64,000 nt of DNA from Bradyrhizobium sp. NDS-1 (GTDB taxonomy: Bacteria; Pseudomonadota; Alphaproteobacteria; Rhizobiales; Xanthobacteraceae): NCBI RefSeq assembly GCF_032918005.1, contig NZ_CP136628.1, forward strand, positions 6,309,501 to 6,373,500, given 5' to 3'. Made by a program: the position numbers and the translations under genes. The notes under the pieces were generated by a model. That model searched no databases, was not told where the DNA came from, and was given only the letters and a program-made list of their open reading frames with translations. Numbering within the stretch: the first letter of the stretch is position 1; each line of letters begins with the position of its first letter. Positions 8,479 through 17,121 of this stretch are shown in pieces.

Positions 8479-9468
8479 ATGGCGCGCTTCGCCGGCCTTC
8501 GCTTGCTTCGGGCCGTAACATGGTCGTTGGTCGCAACGTTGCCCGCGATGTTGCCGGCGCACGCCGAGGATCCAGCCGCCTACCCCACGCACAAGATCAA
8601 GATGCTGCTGCCTTATGCGGCCGGCGGCGGCGGCGACGTGGTCGGCCGGCTGCTTGCCGAGAGGATGGGCAGGACGCTCGGACAGAGCATCTATATCGAG
8701 AACCACACGGGCGCGGCCGGCACGCTCGGCACGCAGATGGTCGCGACGTCGCCCAATGACGGCTACACCATCACCGTCGGCGGCATGACCACGCATGTAC
8801 TGGCACCGGCGATCTATCCAAAGCTGCCCTACGATTCGATCAGGGATTTCACGACCATCGGGCGTGTCGGGACGTCCTCGATCATGCTGGTCGCGACCAA
8901 GAATTTCCCGGCCAACGACATCAAAGGTCTGATCGCGCTCGCCAGGAAGGGCGAGCCGATCCAGTACGGCAGCTGGGGCGTCGGCTCGACCGGGCAATTC
9001 TGTGCCGAAATCCTGATGCAGCAGACCGGCATTAAGATGGACCACGTGCCGTTCAACGGCATCGCGAAGCTGGCCGGCGACCTGCTCGGCGGCCACATCT
9101 CGCTGGCGACCCTCGACGTCGCGACCGCGACGCCACTGGTGAAGGAGGGATCGATCAAGGCGCTGGCCGCCTGCGGCGAGCGTTCGCCGAGCCTGCCCGA
9201 CGTCGCCAGCTACAAGGAGCAGGGCGTGCCGTTCGACCGCAGCCTGTCCTGGGCGATGTATGCGCCCGCGGGGCTCGCGCCGCCCATCGCCACGAAGCTG
9301 TCGGCGGCGCTGAAGGATGCGCTCGGCGACGCCGTCGTGAAGGAGAAGCTGCTGGCGCTCGGCATCACGCCGCAATTCATCCCCGGCGAAGAGCAGCGCG
9401 ACATCAACGCCCGCGACATCGCGGCCTGGAAGCAGGTTGCCAAGGACGCAGGCATTGAGGTCAAGTGA
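8479..9468 (+). CDS. Bug/TctC-type tripartite tricarboxylate transporter substrate-binding protein
   Basis: A 329-residue periplasmic solute-binding protein. The signal peptide ends near LPAMLPAHAED. The mature protein starts with the family motif YPTHKIKMLLPYAAGGGGDV, and HTGAAGTLGTQMVATSPNDG and the YGSWGVGSTGQFCAE region follow. Such proteins bind carboxylates (for example tricarboxylates, aromatic acids) and are often encoded without their TctA/TctB membrane partners, as here. The ATG at 8479 has GGGAGA upstream; a TTG five codons earlier is less likely. The divergent tetR with its twin operators implies ligand-controlled expression. Confidence 0.88.
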   Translation: MARFAGLRLLRAVTWSLVATLPAMLPAHAEDPAAYPTHKIKMLLPYAAGGGGDVVGRLLAERMGRTLGQSIYIENHTGAAGTLGTQMVATSPNDGYTITVGGMTTHVLAPAIYPKLPYDSIRDFTTIGRVGTSSIMLVATKNFPANDIKGLIALARKGEPIQYGSWGVGSTGQFCAEILMQQTGIKMDHVPFNGIAKLAGDLLGGHISLATLDVATATPLVKEGSIKALAACGERSPSLPDVASYKEQGVPFDRSLSWAMYAPAGLAPPIATKLSAALKDALGDAVVKEKLLALGITPQFIPGEEQRDINARDIAAWKQVAKDAGIEVK

Positions 9469-9492
9469 TCGAGTGACGAGAGGAGCGCGAGC

Positions 9493-10029
9493 ATGAGCCG
9501 CATCTTCGGCGCGGTGCGCCAGAACGGCTACGTCGTGCGGGACATCCAGGCTGCGATGAAGCATTGGATCGAGGTGATGCGCGTCGGCCCCTGGTACTAC
9601 ATGGACCGCGTCAAGACCGACTGGTTCCGTCATCGCGGCCAGGATTCAGCCGTCGAGATGAGCATTGCGCTCGCCAATTCCGGCGACCTCCAGATCGAGC
9701 TGATCCAGCAGCGCAACGATGCGCCTTCGCTGTACAAGGAGTTCCTCGACGCCGGCCACGAGGGCCTGCAGCACATGTCCTATTGGAGCCTCGACTATCA
9801 GGCGCTCTACGACAAGGCCCTCGGGCTCGGCTACAGGATCGGCCACGAGGGCCAGATCGGCGGCGACAAGGGCCGCTTTGCCTATTTCGACACCCAGGCC
9901 CATCCGGGCACGGTGATCGAGATCTCCGACATCAGCGGCACCAAGGGGCCGTTCTTCGAGCGTGTCCGTCAGGCGGCGTTGAACTGGGACGGCACGCGGC
10001 CGATCCGTGAGGTCGGGGCAAAATCGTAA
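9493..10029 (+). CDS. VOC (glyoxalase/bleomycin-resistance) family protein
   Basis: A 178-residue vicinal-oxygen-chelate protein. GAVRQNGYVVRDIQAAMKHW is the start of the first beta-alpha-beta module, and IELIQQRNDAPSLYKEFLD, HMSYWSLDY and AHPGTVIEISDI supply the later metal-ligand-like positions (His and Glu). It resembles members annotated as epimerase- or lactoylglutathione lyase-like and co-occurring with Bug proteins. It follows the binding-protein gene by 24 nt with AGGAG before its ATG, so the two form an operon. The reaction is not assignable. Confidence 0.82.
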   Translation: MSRIFGAVRQNGYVVRDIQAAMKHWIEVMRVGPWYYMDRVKTDWFRHRGQDSAVEMSIALANSGDLQIELIQQRNDAPSLYKEFLDAGHEGLQHMSYWSLDYQALYDKALGLGYRIGHEGQIGGDKGRFAYFDTQAHPGTVIEISDISGTKGPFFERVRQAALNWDGTRPIREVGAKS

Positions 10030-10170
10030 GGCCCCGTCATGGACCTCGCCAATGCCCTTCGAGGGCGCGCAAGACGATGCAGGAGCCGGCCGGGTTCACG
10101 TCATTGCTGGCGCGGTAGACGGCTATCCATGGTAGGATGAGCCCCGCATTCGAACCTGCAGCGAGGCAAC

Positions 10171-10983
10171 ATGTCCGACACTGACAAGGTTTTCGCCGGC
10201 TCGATTCCGAAAATCTACGACGAGTATCTCGTCCCAATGATCTTCTCGGTCTACGCGGAAGACATCGCAAGACGCGTCGCGGCCCGCTCTCCTGCGGTGC
10301 TGCTCGAGATCGCCGCGGGCACCGGCGCAGTGACGCGCGCCGTGGCAGCGGCGCTGCCGCGCGGCATCCGCTATGTCGCGACCGACCTCAACGAGCCCAT
10401 GCTCGCGGTCGCCGCGCAACGCCAGGGGGATGACGACCGCATCACCTGGCGCCAGGCCGACGCAATGGCCCTCCCCTTTGGCGACGGCGAGTTCGACGTG
10501 GTCTGCTGCCAATTCGGCGCCATGTTCTTTCCGGACCGTGTCAAGGCTTACAAAGAGGTGAAGCGAGTCCTGAAGCGCGACGGCACGTTCGTGTTCAACG
10601 TCTGGGATCGGATCGAGGACAATGTGCTGTCGCATGAAGCAACGCTGGCGCTTGCAAAGCTGTTTCCCGACGACCCGCCGCGATTCATGGTTCGCACGCC
10701 GCACGGCTATTGCGGCAAGACCGTCATCAGGACCGACCTCGAACGCGCAGGCTTCCGCGACATCTCGATCGAGACGCGATCCGAGATCAGCCGTGCGCCA
10801 TCGCCCGAATACGTCGCGCTCGCCCTCTGTCAGGGCACGCCGCTGCGCAGCGAGATCGAGACAAGGGATGCCAGCAAGCTTCAGGCTGCGACCGACATCG
10901 TCGCCGAGACGATCCGGACGCGTCATGGCGCCGGAGCGGTGGAAGGCAAGATTCAGGCTGTGGTGATCGAAGCGCGCACGTAG
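10171..10983 (+). CDS. Class I SAM-dependent methyltransferase
   Basis: A 270-residue methyltransferase of the UbiE/type 11 group. Motif I is VLLEIAAGTGAVTRAV, the acidic motif after it is VATDLNEPML, and WRQADAMALPFGDGEFDVVC is the post-motif region typical of methyltransferase domain 11. Late parts (FRDISIETRSE) match the lid region. GAGG precedes the ATG. It stands 141 nt after the VOC gene and is probably separate. The substrate is unknown. Confidence 0.84.
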   Translation: MSDTDKVFAGSIPKIYDEYLVPMIFSVYAEDIARRVAARSPAVLLEIAAGTGAVTRAVAAALPRGIRYVATDLNEPMLAVAAQRQGDDDRITWRQADAMALPFGDGEFDVVCCQFGAMFFPDRVKAYKEVKRVLKRDGTFVFNVWDRIEDNVLSHEATLALAKLFPDDPPRFMVRTPHGYCGKTVIRTDLERAGFRDISIETRSEISRAPSPEYVALALCQGTPLRSEIETRDASKLQAATDIVAETIRTRHGAGAVEGKIQAVVIEART

Positions 10984-11016
10984 CTGCAGGCCTCCGCCAG
11001 GGCGCCGTCCTGCCTC

Positions 11017-12570
11017 CTACCACCAGCTTCGCTGCATCGGCTGCGTCGACTGATAGTATTGATACTGGCCGCGCTGCCGGCGTGGAGCCGGCTGTACGTA
11101 GGGATCACGCTGGTAGAAGAAGCCGAAGCCGTTGCCGCCATTGTCCCAACCGTCGTCGCTGGCGATCATGTCGGGGGCGGTCGGCTTGCGGGTGATGAAG
11201 CCGCCCTGCGGCTCGTTTTTCAGCACCGCGACGAACTCCGTCCGGTAGTTGGTCTCGCTGCTCAGCGGCTCGTCCGAGATGACGATCGAGGAGCGCGGCA
11301 ATGCGGTCGGCCCGATGCGATCCCAAACGTCCTGCGGGATCGTGATGCGGTCGAGGGCATTGCGAGCCTCGTCGCCGTTTTCGATCGTGACCACGCTCCA
11401 GCGCAGGCCCGTGTCGGTCTTCGCCATCGCCGTGAAGATATGCGTGCCGAGCGGCCGCTCGGGATTGCGGATCGTGACGGGGACCTCGATGCTGGTGTCG
11501 AACACCTCGCCGCCGCCGTCGGGCGCCGGCTTGTGCGTGTTTCGCCGCACATAGAGCTTCTGCGTCTCGCGGCTGATATAGACCGAGACCGGCTCGCCCG
11601 CGAGTTTCGCGTCGGTCGCGGCCTTCACCGCCTCGGCCCTTCTGGCGGCAGTGGCCTTGGCGGCGTCCTTCGTTGCAGCAACGGCATCGCGCTTCGGCTG
11701 CGCGGCCGCCCTGGCGGCGTCGAGCTGCGTCGCCGCGTCGGCGGCCTTGGCTGCCGCCTTCTGCTTCAACTCCTCAGCCTTGGCGCGGGCCTGATCGTTC
11801 TTGACGTTTGCGAGCGTCTTGTCGGCGAAAGCGAGCTCGGCATCGGCGCGGGCCTTCTGCTGTTCCAGCTTGCGCAGCGCGGCAGGGAGCGAAGCAGCTT
11901 CCTTCGCGGCAGCAGATGCAGCCTTCTTGGCCTCGTCGGCGGCCCTTGTCGCCTCTTCGGCCTCGGCGGAGAGCTTGTTCGCCCGGCCGGGGACGGCAGC
12001 GATGGCCTCCGGCTTCGGCACGAACAGCGAGGGATGAGAGATATCGGTCGGGACCGTGTCGTGAGGCGAGACGATCACGCGCATGCCGATATAGGTCTTG
12101 TCGAACACGTTCTCGGCAAAGCCGAACGGCATCCGCACGCAGCCGTGCGAGGCGGCATAACCGGGCAGCGGTCCGCCATGCAGGGCGATGCCGTTCCAGG
12201 TGATGCGCTGCATATGCGGCATCCAGGCATCGTCATACAGGCTCGAGCGATGCTCCCGGTTCTTCTCGAGGATGGCGAACACGCCGGCCGGCGTCTCGCG
12301 TCCCGTAGTGCCGGTCGACACCGGCGCGCGCACGATCCAACCGTCGGCGTCGTAGAAGGTGACCTGCTGGCTCTTGATCGACACGATCGCCATGATCGGA
12401 TCACCCGCCTGCCGCTGCGCCACCGCCTCCGCCGGCTGGCGCGCCTGCTTGGCCGCCCCGGCCGGGGGCAGGGCGCCAAACGCGACCATCGCCGCCAGCG
12501 TCACAATTCCGGGAGGGCCCCAACGCCGCGTTGCCAGGGTGGATTGCGCCGTCGTCGGTCGGTCTCTCAT
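11017..12570 (-). CDS. L,D-transpeptidase family protein with coiled-coil insert
   Basis: A 517-residue secreted protein. A signal sequence covers about residues 18-40. A YkuD catalytic domain follows (residues 58-175) with His131 (ALHGGPLPG) and the SHGCVRM site carrying Cys144, so it should make 3-3 peptidoglycan cross-links or attach proteins. Residues about 195-315 are Ala/Lys/Glu-rich and read as coiled coil. The C-terminal part (VSVYISRETQKLYVRR, then PERPLGTHIFTA, then RSSIVISDEPLS) resembles a second, degenerate YkuD fold without the HxGC site. The tail is Gln/Tyr/Trp-rich. The coiled coil may span the periplasm or bind a partner; that is inference. Confidence 0.85.
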   Translation of the reverse strand: MRDRPTTAQSTLATRRWGPPGIVTLAAMVAFGALPPAGAAKQARQPAEAVAQRQAGDPIMAIVSIKSQQVTFYDADGWIVRAPVSTGTTGRETPAGVFAILEKNREHRSSLYDDAWMPHMQRITWNGIALHGGPLPGYAASHGCVRMPFGFAENVFDKTYIGMRVIVSPHDTVPTDISHPSLFVPKPEAIAAVPGRANKLSAEAEEATRAADEAKKAASAAAKEAASLPAALRKLEQQKARADAELAFADKTLANVKNDQARAKAEELKQKAAAKAADAATQLDAARAAAQPKRDAVAATKDAAKATAARRAEAVKAATDAKLAGEPVSVYISRETQKLYVRRNTHKPAPDGGGEVFDTSIEVPVTIRNPERPLGTHIFTAMAKTDTGLRWSVVTIENGDEARNALDRITIPQDVWDRIGPTALPRSSIVISDEPLSSETNYRTEFVAVLKNEPQGGFITRKPTAPDMIASDDGWDNGGNGFGFFYQRDPYVQPAPRRQRGQYQYYQSTQPMQRSWW

Positions 12571-12978
12571 GCCATGCCCCGGTCGGAATGCCAGTCCGCG
12601 CTCATGTCGATTACGTTTCAGATTGCGATCTTTGGATTAAGAAATCGCAGCCGCCATACGTTCCGTCTGTGGCGATATTCGGCCCGCTTCGGCAACAAAT
12701 CTCTCATATACGACGGCTTACGCAGGCGGAAGGGTGGCTTGAGCCTGAGGCTGGTCCGAGGCTGGGTCTCTCGCTGCGGCGAAACGTCCGCCTGGAGGGT
12801 CGGATCCGCCGGTTCTTGGACCTCACCGGGAATGGACGGCCCCAGCGATCACAATCCGGATCACGCGATGCGGCAAGAACGCATATGTGCTTTGGACGGA
12901 CAGCGTTTCAGGAGGTCGCCAGCACCTTCCGACCGAACCTCGGCAATCACTGCAACCGCGGTGCGGACATTCACGCCT
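12571..12978. other. Intergenic region of 408 bp
   Basis: This gap lies between the L,D-transpeptidase start and the desaturase 3' end. It should hold the transpeptidase promoter. Open frames crossing it are not protein-like. I see no repeat, RNA gene or recognisable motif. Confidence 0.4.
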
Positions 12979-14025
12979 TCAGCGGCTTGGCCGCAGGCGT
13001 GCCGCCAGCGGCGAGGCGGCTGAGGTCAAGGTTGCCTCTCCAAAGGAGACGAGTTGCAGCCGCTCCTCGTCCCATAAGGTCAGCCGCACGGTTCGCAAGC
13101 TCTGGACCAGCGTAATCCGTCCGACGGCGGCGAGCTGTGGATGGTCCCGCAACACCTCCGGCAGGCGATAGCAGGGAATTCGACTGCACAAATGATGGAC
13201 GTGGTGGACGCCGATATTTGCCGTAAACCACCGCAAGACACGCGGTAATTGGTAGTGCGAGCTGCCGTGCAGTGCGGCATCGTGAAAATTCCAGGTCTCG
13301 TCATGTGACCAGTAGGTATGCTCGAACTGGTGCTGGACGTAGAACAGCCAGACACCGATGGACGCCGCCAGAACGACGATCGGCACGTGTACCAGCAGGA
13401 ATGGCCCATAGCCGACCAGCCAAATCATCGCGGCGACCAGAATCGCGATGGCGGCGTTCGTGCCCATCGTACTCAGCCAAGGGGTCCAGCCGCCGCGCAT
13501 CAACCCAATCGGCACTCGATGCTTGAAGATGAACAAATAGGTGGGACCGACGCCAAACATCACGATGGGATGCCGATACAGCCGGTATAGCACCCGACGC
13601 CATCGCGGCTGGTCGCGAAACTCGCGCACGGTCAACGTATCAATGTCGCCCAAGCCCCGGTGATCGAGATTGCCGGAGTTCGCATGATGGCGGGCATGGT
13701 TATGCCGCCAATAATCGTATGGTGTCAGTGTCACCACACCGATGGCTCGGCCGACCCAATCGTTCACAGCCCGGCCGCGGAAGAAAGAGCCATGTCCGCA
13801 ATCATGCTGGATCATGAACAGACGGACCAGCAAGCCCGCAGCAGGGACCTCGAACAGCACGGCGAACCAATAGCCCTGGTCAAGAGCGGCCCAGATCAGC
13901 GCCCAGATGAAGCAGAGCGGAACTGCCGTGATCGCCAATTCGAGAACACCGCGTACACTGTCGGGCTCGCGATAGCGAACGAGCGACTGCACGGATGCGC
14001 GCATCTCCGGCATTCCTTGCGGCAT
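12979..14025 (-). CDS. Membrane fatty acid desaturase
   Basis: A 348-residue integral membrane di-iron enzyme of the DesA/FADS group, which introduces double bonds into lipid acyl chains. The three histidine boxes are intact: HDCGHGS, HNHARHH and HQFEH, plus HHVHHL close to the C-terminus. Hydrophobic segments flank the boxes. I place the start at the ATG at 14025 (MPQGMPEM), with GGAGC about 10 nt upstream. A longer GTG-initiated frame to 14148 exists but would translate the TGAGCA palindrome at 14132. That site lies 107 nt upstream of the chosen start and suggests control by the nearby Crp/Fnr protein. Confidence 0.87.
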   Translation of the reverse strand: MPQGMPEMRASVQSLVRYREPDSVRGVLELAITAVPLCFIWALIWAALDQGYWFAVLFEVPAAGLLVRLFMIQHDCGHGSFFRGRAVNDWVGRAIGVVTLTPYDYWRHNHARHHANSGNLDHRGLGDIDTLTVREFRDQPRWRRVLYRLYRHPIVMFGVGPTYLFIFKHRVPIGLMRGGWTPWLSTMGTNAAIAILVAAMIWLVGYGPFLLVHVPIVVLAASIGVWLFYVQHQFEHTYWSHDETWNFHDAALHGSSHYQLPRVLRWFTANIGVHHVHHLCSRIPCYRLPEVLRDHPQLAAVGRITLVQSLRTVRLTLWDEERLQLVSFGEATLTSAASPLAARLRPSR

Positions 14026-14131
14026 TTCCGCCTGCTCCAAAAAAGTACTGCGATCGCCCGGACGCCTTCGGCAGCGGTTCGGAAATCGTGCCCCGCACGC
14101 GCCCATACTGGTCAGGGCTTGGATATCCTGC

Positions 14132-14147
14132 TGAGCAATATTGCTCA
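14132..14147. promoter_or_regulatory. Island palindrome site 1 (desaturase side)
   Basis: TGAGCAATATTGCTCA is a perfect 16-bp palindrome, 107 nt from the desaturase ATG. It is the best copy of a motif found five times between 14.1 and 17.7 kb. Size and symmetry fit a Crp/Fnr-type dimer. Confidence 0.65.
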
Positions 14148-14214
14148 CATCAGGCGCGCCGCAAACGGATCGGGGCCAGATTAGACGCGTTCGCGGCCGG
14201 CGATTCCCGCAATG

Positions 14215-14230
14215 TGAGCAATATTGAACA
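14215..14230. promoter_or_regulatory. Island palindrome site 2 (zinc-ribbon side)
   Basis: TGAGCAATATTGAACA matches site 1 at 14 of 16 positions and ends 111 nt before the zinc-ribbon ATG. Its centre is about 62 nt before the possible TATCAT -10 box, compatible with a class I activator position. Confidence 0.55.
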
Positions 14231-14340
14231 GTGGCTGACGGACGGGCGCGGCATGCTCATCGTTACGCGGCCGGCGAATCGGCTATCATCGGCGGCGGCT
14301 TCGGGTCCGGCATACGCCGCCATATGAGGAGTAGCTTCAT

Positions 14341-14535
14341 ATGTCCGAGGTCTATAGTCGTCCAGAACCGACCTTGATCCCGATACCACGACCACACTGC
14401 CCGGCCTGCCAGAGCCGCATGATGCTGATTCAGGTCGGGGCAAGTCGCGACGGCCTCAATCTGCGCATCTTCAAATGCTCCAAGTGCGGGAACGTCCATG
14501 AATCTCTGGCCGATCCGATGAGATCAACCGAATAG
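14341..14535 (+). CDS. Small zinc-ribbon protein
   Basis: A 64-residue protein with two CxxC knuckles, Cys20/Cys23 (HCPACQS) and Cys46/Cys49 (KCSKCGN), 22 residues apart. This spacing is typical of a single zinc ribbon. There is no signal peptide or membrane segment, so it is cytoplasmic. No catalytic part is present; it may bind nucleic acid or a protein partner. The TGAGCA-type site 111 nt upstream places it in the same putative regulon as its neighbours. Function unknown. Confidence 0.75.
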   Translation: MSEVYSRPEPTLIPIPRPHCPACQSRMMLIQVGASRDGLNLRIFKCSKCGNVHESLADPMRSTE

Positions 14536-14560
14536 CAGCTGAAGGAGCGCGCGCAAGAAA

Positions 14561-14594
14561 GCGGCCCTGGCACGGGGGTAGGAACCAGGACCGC
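14561..14594 (+). terminator. Possible terminator hairpin after the zinc-ribbon gene
   Basis: GCGGCCCTGG and CCAGGACCGC pair over 10 bp with one mismatch around a 14-nt loop, 25 nt after the stop codon. The downstream T content is poor, so termination efficiency is doubtful. Confidence 0.3.
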
Positions 14595-14687
14595 CCTTCA
14601 TCAGATATGATGAGTGGGCATCACATCCGGTCGTCATCACCAAGTCACCCCGACGACGTTCGTTCCAGGCATATTCTCACGACGCGG

Positions 14688-14981
14688 CTACCAGCGCTTG
14701 CGCCAAGCGCCGCCCCAGCTGCTTCGTCCGCGGACGAGCCCGATGATCAAGAGCAGCAGGACCGCACCCACCACAGCGTTGACAATCTGCGAGACGACAC
14801 CCGAACCGGGATGAATCCCCAGCTGCGGAATGATCAAGCTCGCAATGAAGGCCCCTGTTATTCCCACGACGAGATCACCAACCAAGCCCAGGCCGGTGCC
14901 CATGACGATCTGGCACGCGAGCCAACCGGCCGCGATGCCCACAGCCAATATGACGAAAAGGCCCTCACCAGATATGTTCAT
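14688..14981 (-). CDS. GlsB/YeaQ/YmgE family stress-response membrane protein
   Basis: A 97-residue membrane protein with three hydrophobic helices. The family signature GLVGDLVVGITGAFIASLII and the first helix ending AAGWLACQIVMG are both clear. A basic tail (RGRSSWGGAWRKRW) follows the last helix. Members (transglycosylase-associated proteins) are widely induced by general, acid or osmotic stress; their molecular role is unknown. GAGG is correctly placed before the ATG. A degenerate TGAGCA-type site lies 76 nt upstream. Confidence 0.88.
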   Translation of the reverse strand: MNISGEGLFVILAVGIAAGWLACQIVMGTGLGLVGDLVVGITGAFIASLIIPQLGIHPGSGVVSQIVNAVVGAVLLLLIIGLVRGRSSWGGAWRKRW

Positions 14982-15056
14982 TTCACATCCTCAGCATCGG
15001 ACAACCGAGCAGCATTCCGCCCAATGGTCAGGTTAGACCTGGGCAGGAGCGGATGA

Positions 15057-15072
15057 TGTGCAAAACTGCTCA
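15057..15072. promoter_or_regulatory. Island palindrome site 3 (GlsB side)
   Basis: TGTGCAAAACTGCTCA matches the perfect site at 13 of 16 positions and lies 76 nt upstream of the GlsB/YeaQ start codon, in the divergent gap. Confidence 0.45.
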
Positions 15073-15133
15073 AATGACGGTCGTATGATCGGCGCGGGGG
15101 TTCATCATCAATTGCGAACCATTCCTTCAAAGA

Positions 15134-15149
15134 TGAGCAATTCTGCTCT
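15134..15149. promoter_or_regulatory. Island palindrome site 4 (91-residue protein side)
   Basis: TGAGCAATTCTGCTCT matches the perfect site at 13 of 16 positions and ends 118 nt before the TTG start of the rightward gene. Confidence 0.45.
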
Positions 15150-15266
15150 GCAGCCGGGCGACCCAACCGTTAGAGTCTCGAACGTCTCTCCCGCGACCCG
15201 GCGCGATGAGCCGCGTCGGCAAATGGCGCGGCCGGCGCCCTGCAGGCTCGACCAGGAGATCTCATC

Positions 15267-15542
15267 TTGACCATCAGAACAACGCGGACCATCGTATCGT
15301 TCGCCAATCCCTTCGTCCTTCAGGGGCTGGAGGGCGCTCAGCCCGCCGGCGAATATGTCATCCTCACTGACGACGAGCGGATCGAAGGATTGTCGAGAAT
15401 CGCCTATCGGCGCGTGGCGACGTTGTTGCAAACGCCCGCGAGGTCTGCCTCCCAATCGCGGACCCGGTCCTACGCGATCAGCCAGACGGAACTGGACGCC
15501 GCACTCATGAAGGATCGGCATCAGACGGTCGTAAGGCATTGA
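15267..15542 (+). CDS. Conserved hypothetical protein, 91 residues
   Basis: The protein starts MTIRTTRTIVSFANPFVLQG, continues AGEYVILTDDERIEGLSRIA, and ends in a polar tail. I recognise it as a small beta-rich family common in Bradyrhizobium (fixed pattern of a PAGxY turn followed by DxExIEGLS), with no assigned function. It has no signal peptide. The TTG start is supported by AGGAG 8 nt upstream. The leftward frame on the opposite strand looks like a shadow. The palindrome 118 nt upstream links it to the island regulon. Confidence 0.7.
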   Translation: MTIRTTRTIVSFANPFVLQGLEGAQPAGEYVILTDDERIEGLSRIAYRRVATLLQTPARSASQSRTRSYAISQTELDAALMKDRHQTVVRH

Positions 15543-15691
15543 GCGCGGGCAATCCGCTTAACGAGCCTGCCCTAAGCCGCAGGCAGATTGCCTGCTCCAA
15601 ATCACAGACCGGAGGCGAAGCAAGATTTGCCTAACGTGCCCGGCAAGGTCTTGCTAGACTGAAGCTCTCTCCATTTAGGTTGTGCGACGTC

Positions 15692-16369
15692 ATGCCAAAA
15701 GCGCCGAAAAGCGCGTTCGATCCAAAACTCTTTCTCGCCAAGGTCGGCGAGGGCAAAACCATATTGAAGTTCGACAAGAACCAGGTGGTGTTCTCGCAAG
15801 GCGACGCCGCGGATAACGTTTTTTACATCCAGAAGGGGAGGATCAAGGTTCTCGTCGTCTCGGAGCAGGGCAAGGAGGCGGTGGTCGGAATCATGGAGCC
15901 CGGACAATTCTTCGGTGAGGGCTGCCTGAACGGCCATCCCTTGCGGATTTCGACGACCGTGGCGATGGAGCAAAGCGTGATCACGTCCATCACGAAGCCA
16001 GCAATGCTCGTCGCACTCAAGGCCGAACCGAAGTTCTCCGAGTTGTTCATGGGGTATCTGCTGAGCCGAAACAGCCGCATAGAAGAAGACCTGATCGACC
16101 AGTTGTTTAATTCGAGCGAGAAGCGGCTTGCGCGTCTTCTGCTGCTGTTGGCCAATTTCGGCAAGGACGGCGCCACTCAGCCCATCTCGGCGAAGGTTAG
16201 TCAGGAGACACTTGCGGAGATGATCGGGACAACCCGATCCCGCGTCAGCTTTTTCATGAACAAATTTCGCAAGCTCGGCTTTATCACCTACAACGGCAAG
16301 ATCGAGGTTCACACTTCCCTCCTGAACGCGGTCTTGTATGACAAGCCTGAGATCGCGAGGGACGACTGA
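15692..16369 (+). CDS. Crp/Fnr family transcriptional regulator
   Basis: A 225-residue regulator. The cNMP-binding-like beta-barrel covers about residues 20-135 (NQVVFSQGDAADNVFYIQKG, then GIMEPGQFFGEGCLNGHP). A dimerisation helix follows (SRNSRIEEDLIDQLFNSSEK), then a winged HTH at the C-terminus with VSQETLAEMIGTTRSRVSFF as the recognition helix region. The Fnr-type N-terminal iron-sulphur cysteines are absent, so it is not a direct oxygen sensor. The ATG at 15692 is preferred over an upstream TTG. It is the only regulator inside the 13-17.6 kb island and the obvious candidate to bind the five TGAGCA-type palindromes; this is inference. Confidence 0.9.
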   Translation: MPKAPKSAFDPKLFLAKVGEGKTILKFDKNQVVFSQGDAADNVFYIQKGRIKVLVVSEQGKEAVVGIMEPGQFFGEGCLNGHPLRISTTVAMEQSVITSITKPAMLVALKAEPKFSELFMGYLLSRNSRIEEDLIDQLFNSSEKRLARLLLLLANFGKDGATQPISAKVSQETLAEMIGTTRSRVSFFMNKFRKLGFITYNGKIEVHTSLLNAVLYDKPEIARDD

Positions 16370-16425
16370 GACGGTTGGAAGCAAGCGCGCCCCAAGCCCT
16401 CTCCTGCAACGATCGAAGGTACCCC

Positions 16426-16653
16426 ATGAAGAAGCCGACCGTGCAAGTCGAAGAGATCGAGCCGAGAACAATTCAAAGGGCTGACGTGGCACCAGCCAGT
16501 GGCTTCTCGCTAATCGTCGATGGCCACTTCAAGACCCGCTACGAAAGCGAGACGGCTGCCCGGGCAGCCGGCACCGAGTTGCTCGGCCGGTTCCCGATGC
16601 TGCAAATCCTGGTCTACGATGCTGAAACGAGGGTGCGGTCGCCGCTGCAATAG
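16426..16653 (+). CDS. Small hypothetical protein, 75 residues
   Basis: The frame starts MKKPTVQVEEIEPRTIQ and contains SGFSLIVDGHFKTRYESETA and ELLGRFPMLQILVYD. The alternating pattern suggests a small alpha/beta domain. It starts 57 nt after the regulator gene on the same strand, with GAAGG before the ATG, and is probably transcribed with it. I do not recognise a characterised family. Confidence 0.55.
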   Translation: MKKPTVQVEEIEPRTIQRADVAPASGFSLIVDGHFKTRYESETAARAAGTELLGRFPMLQILVYDAETRVRSPLQ

Positions 16654-16736
16654 ATTTTCCAATTGATCGGCCTCCGCATCGGGCATCGTCGCCTGCCGCT
16701 TCGCGCGTTGTTCGTGAAAACCTCGGGAGTGCACGA

Positions 16737-17075
16737 TCACCCTTTTTTGGAACGATCGGCCGGGGCGTCGGAGATGATTCGGCGCAGCCGTATTGCTTCC
16801 GCAAAATTGGCAGATGGCTGCCTTTGCGGTGCAGAACGGTTCTCGGGCTCGTCAAGCTCCGGCGCTTCCCCAACGGAAAGCAGCGCTTCGCTGCCGCGGT
16901 CCAGGCGCTTGTCGGAGCCCGACGCGTCGAGCATATGACCGACCAACTCGCCCGAGAGACGGTAGATGTTGTTTCCCCGAAGATCGTAAACTCTCTTGCC
17001 AGTGAGATCGAAAATCGATGCACCGTTCACGACGCCGGCGCGGACGCCCCTATTATTGAATATGTATCCGCTCAC
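16737..17075 (-). CDS. Beta-flower-type small protein
   Basis: A 112-residue protein. The N-terminal 50 residues (SGYIFNNRGVRAGVVNG, IFDLTGKRVYDLRGNNIYRL, SGELVGHML) show the four-fold repeat of G-x-x-(V/I)-x-D-x-x-G units seen in the so-called 4-fold beta flower domain. The remainder is charged and probably disordered. An ATG at 17081 has no spacing to the GGGAG ribosome site, while the GTG at 17075 is six nt from it, so the GTG is chosen. It is the last gene of a leftward three-gene micro-operon. Function unknown. Confidence 0.65.
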   Translation of the reverse strand: MSGYIFNNRGVRAGVVNGASIFDLTGKRVYDLRGNNIYRLSGELVGHMLDASGSDKRLDRGSEALLSVGEAPELDEPENRSAPQRQPSANFAEAIRLRRIISDAPADRSKKG

Positions 17076-17121
17076 CCGCATCTCCCATCCACGCCTCTTT
17101 GAAGGTCCCGGCGCTCGCCTA

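Larger units (their letters stand above)
14026..14340. other. Divergent promoter region of the stress island
   Basis: This 315-bp gap separates the desaturase from the zinc-ribbon gene. It holds two copies of the TGAGCA-N4-TGCTCA palindrome, one for each direction, and a possible -10 element TATCAT at 14284-14289 facing right. Confidence 0.5.

Noticed and set aside
11059..13023. A 654-codon plus-strand frame opposite the L,D-transpeptidase
   Set aside because: Arg/Gly/Leu-rich antisense reading of a real gene with an intact SHGC active site.
14026..14148. N-terminal extension of the desaturase from a GTG at 14148
   Set aside because: It would translate the perfect TGAGCA palindrome, is Arg/Cys-rich without similarity to desaturases, and lacks a ribosome site.
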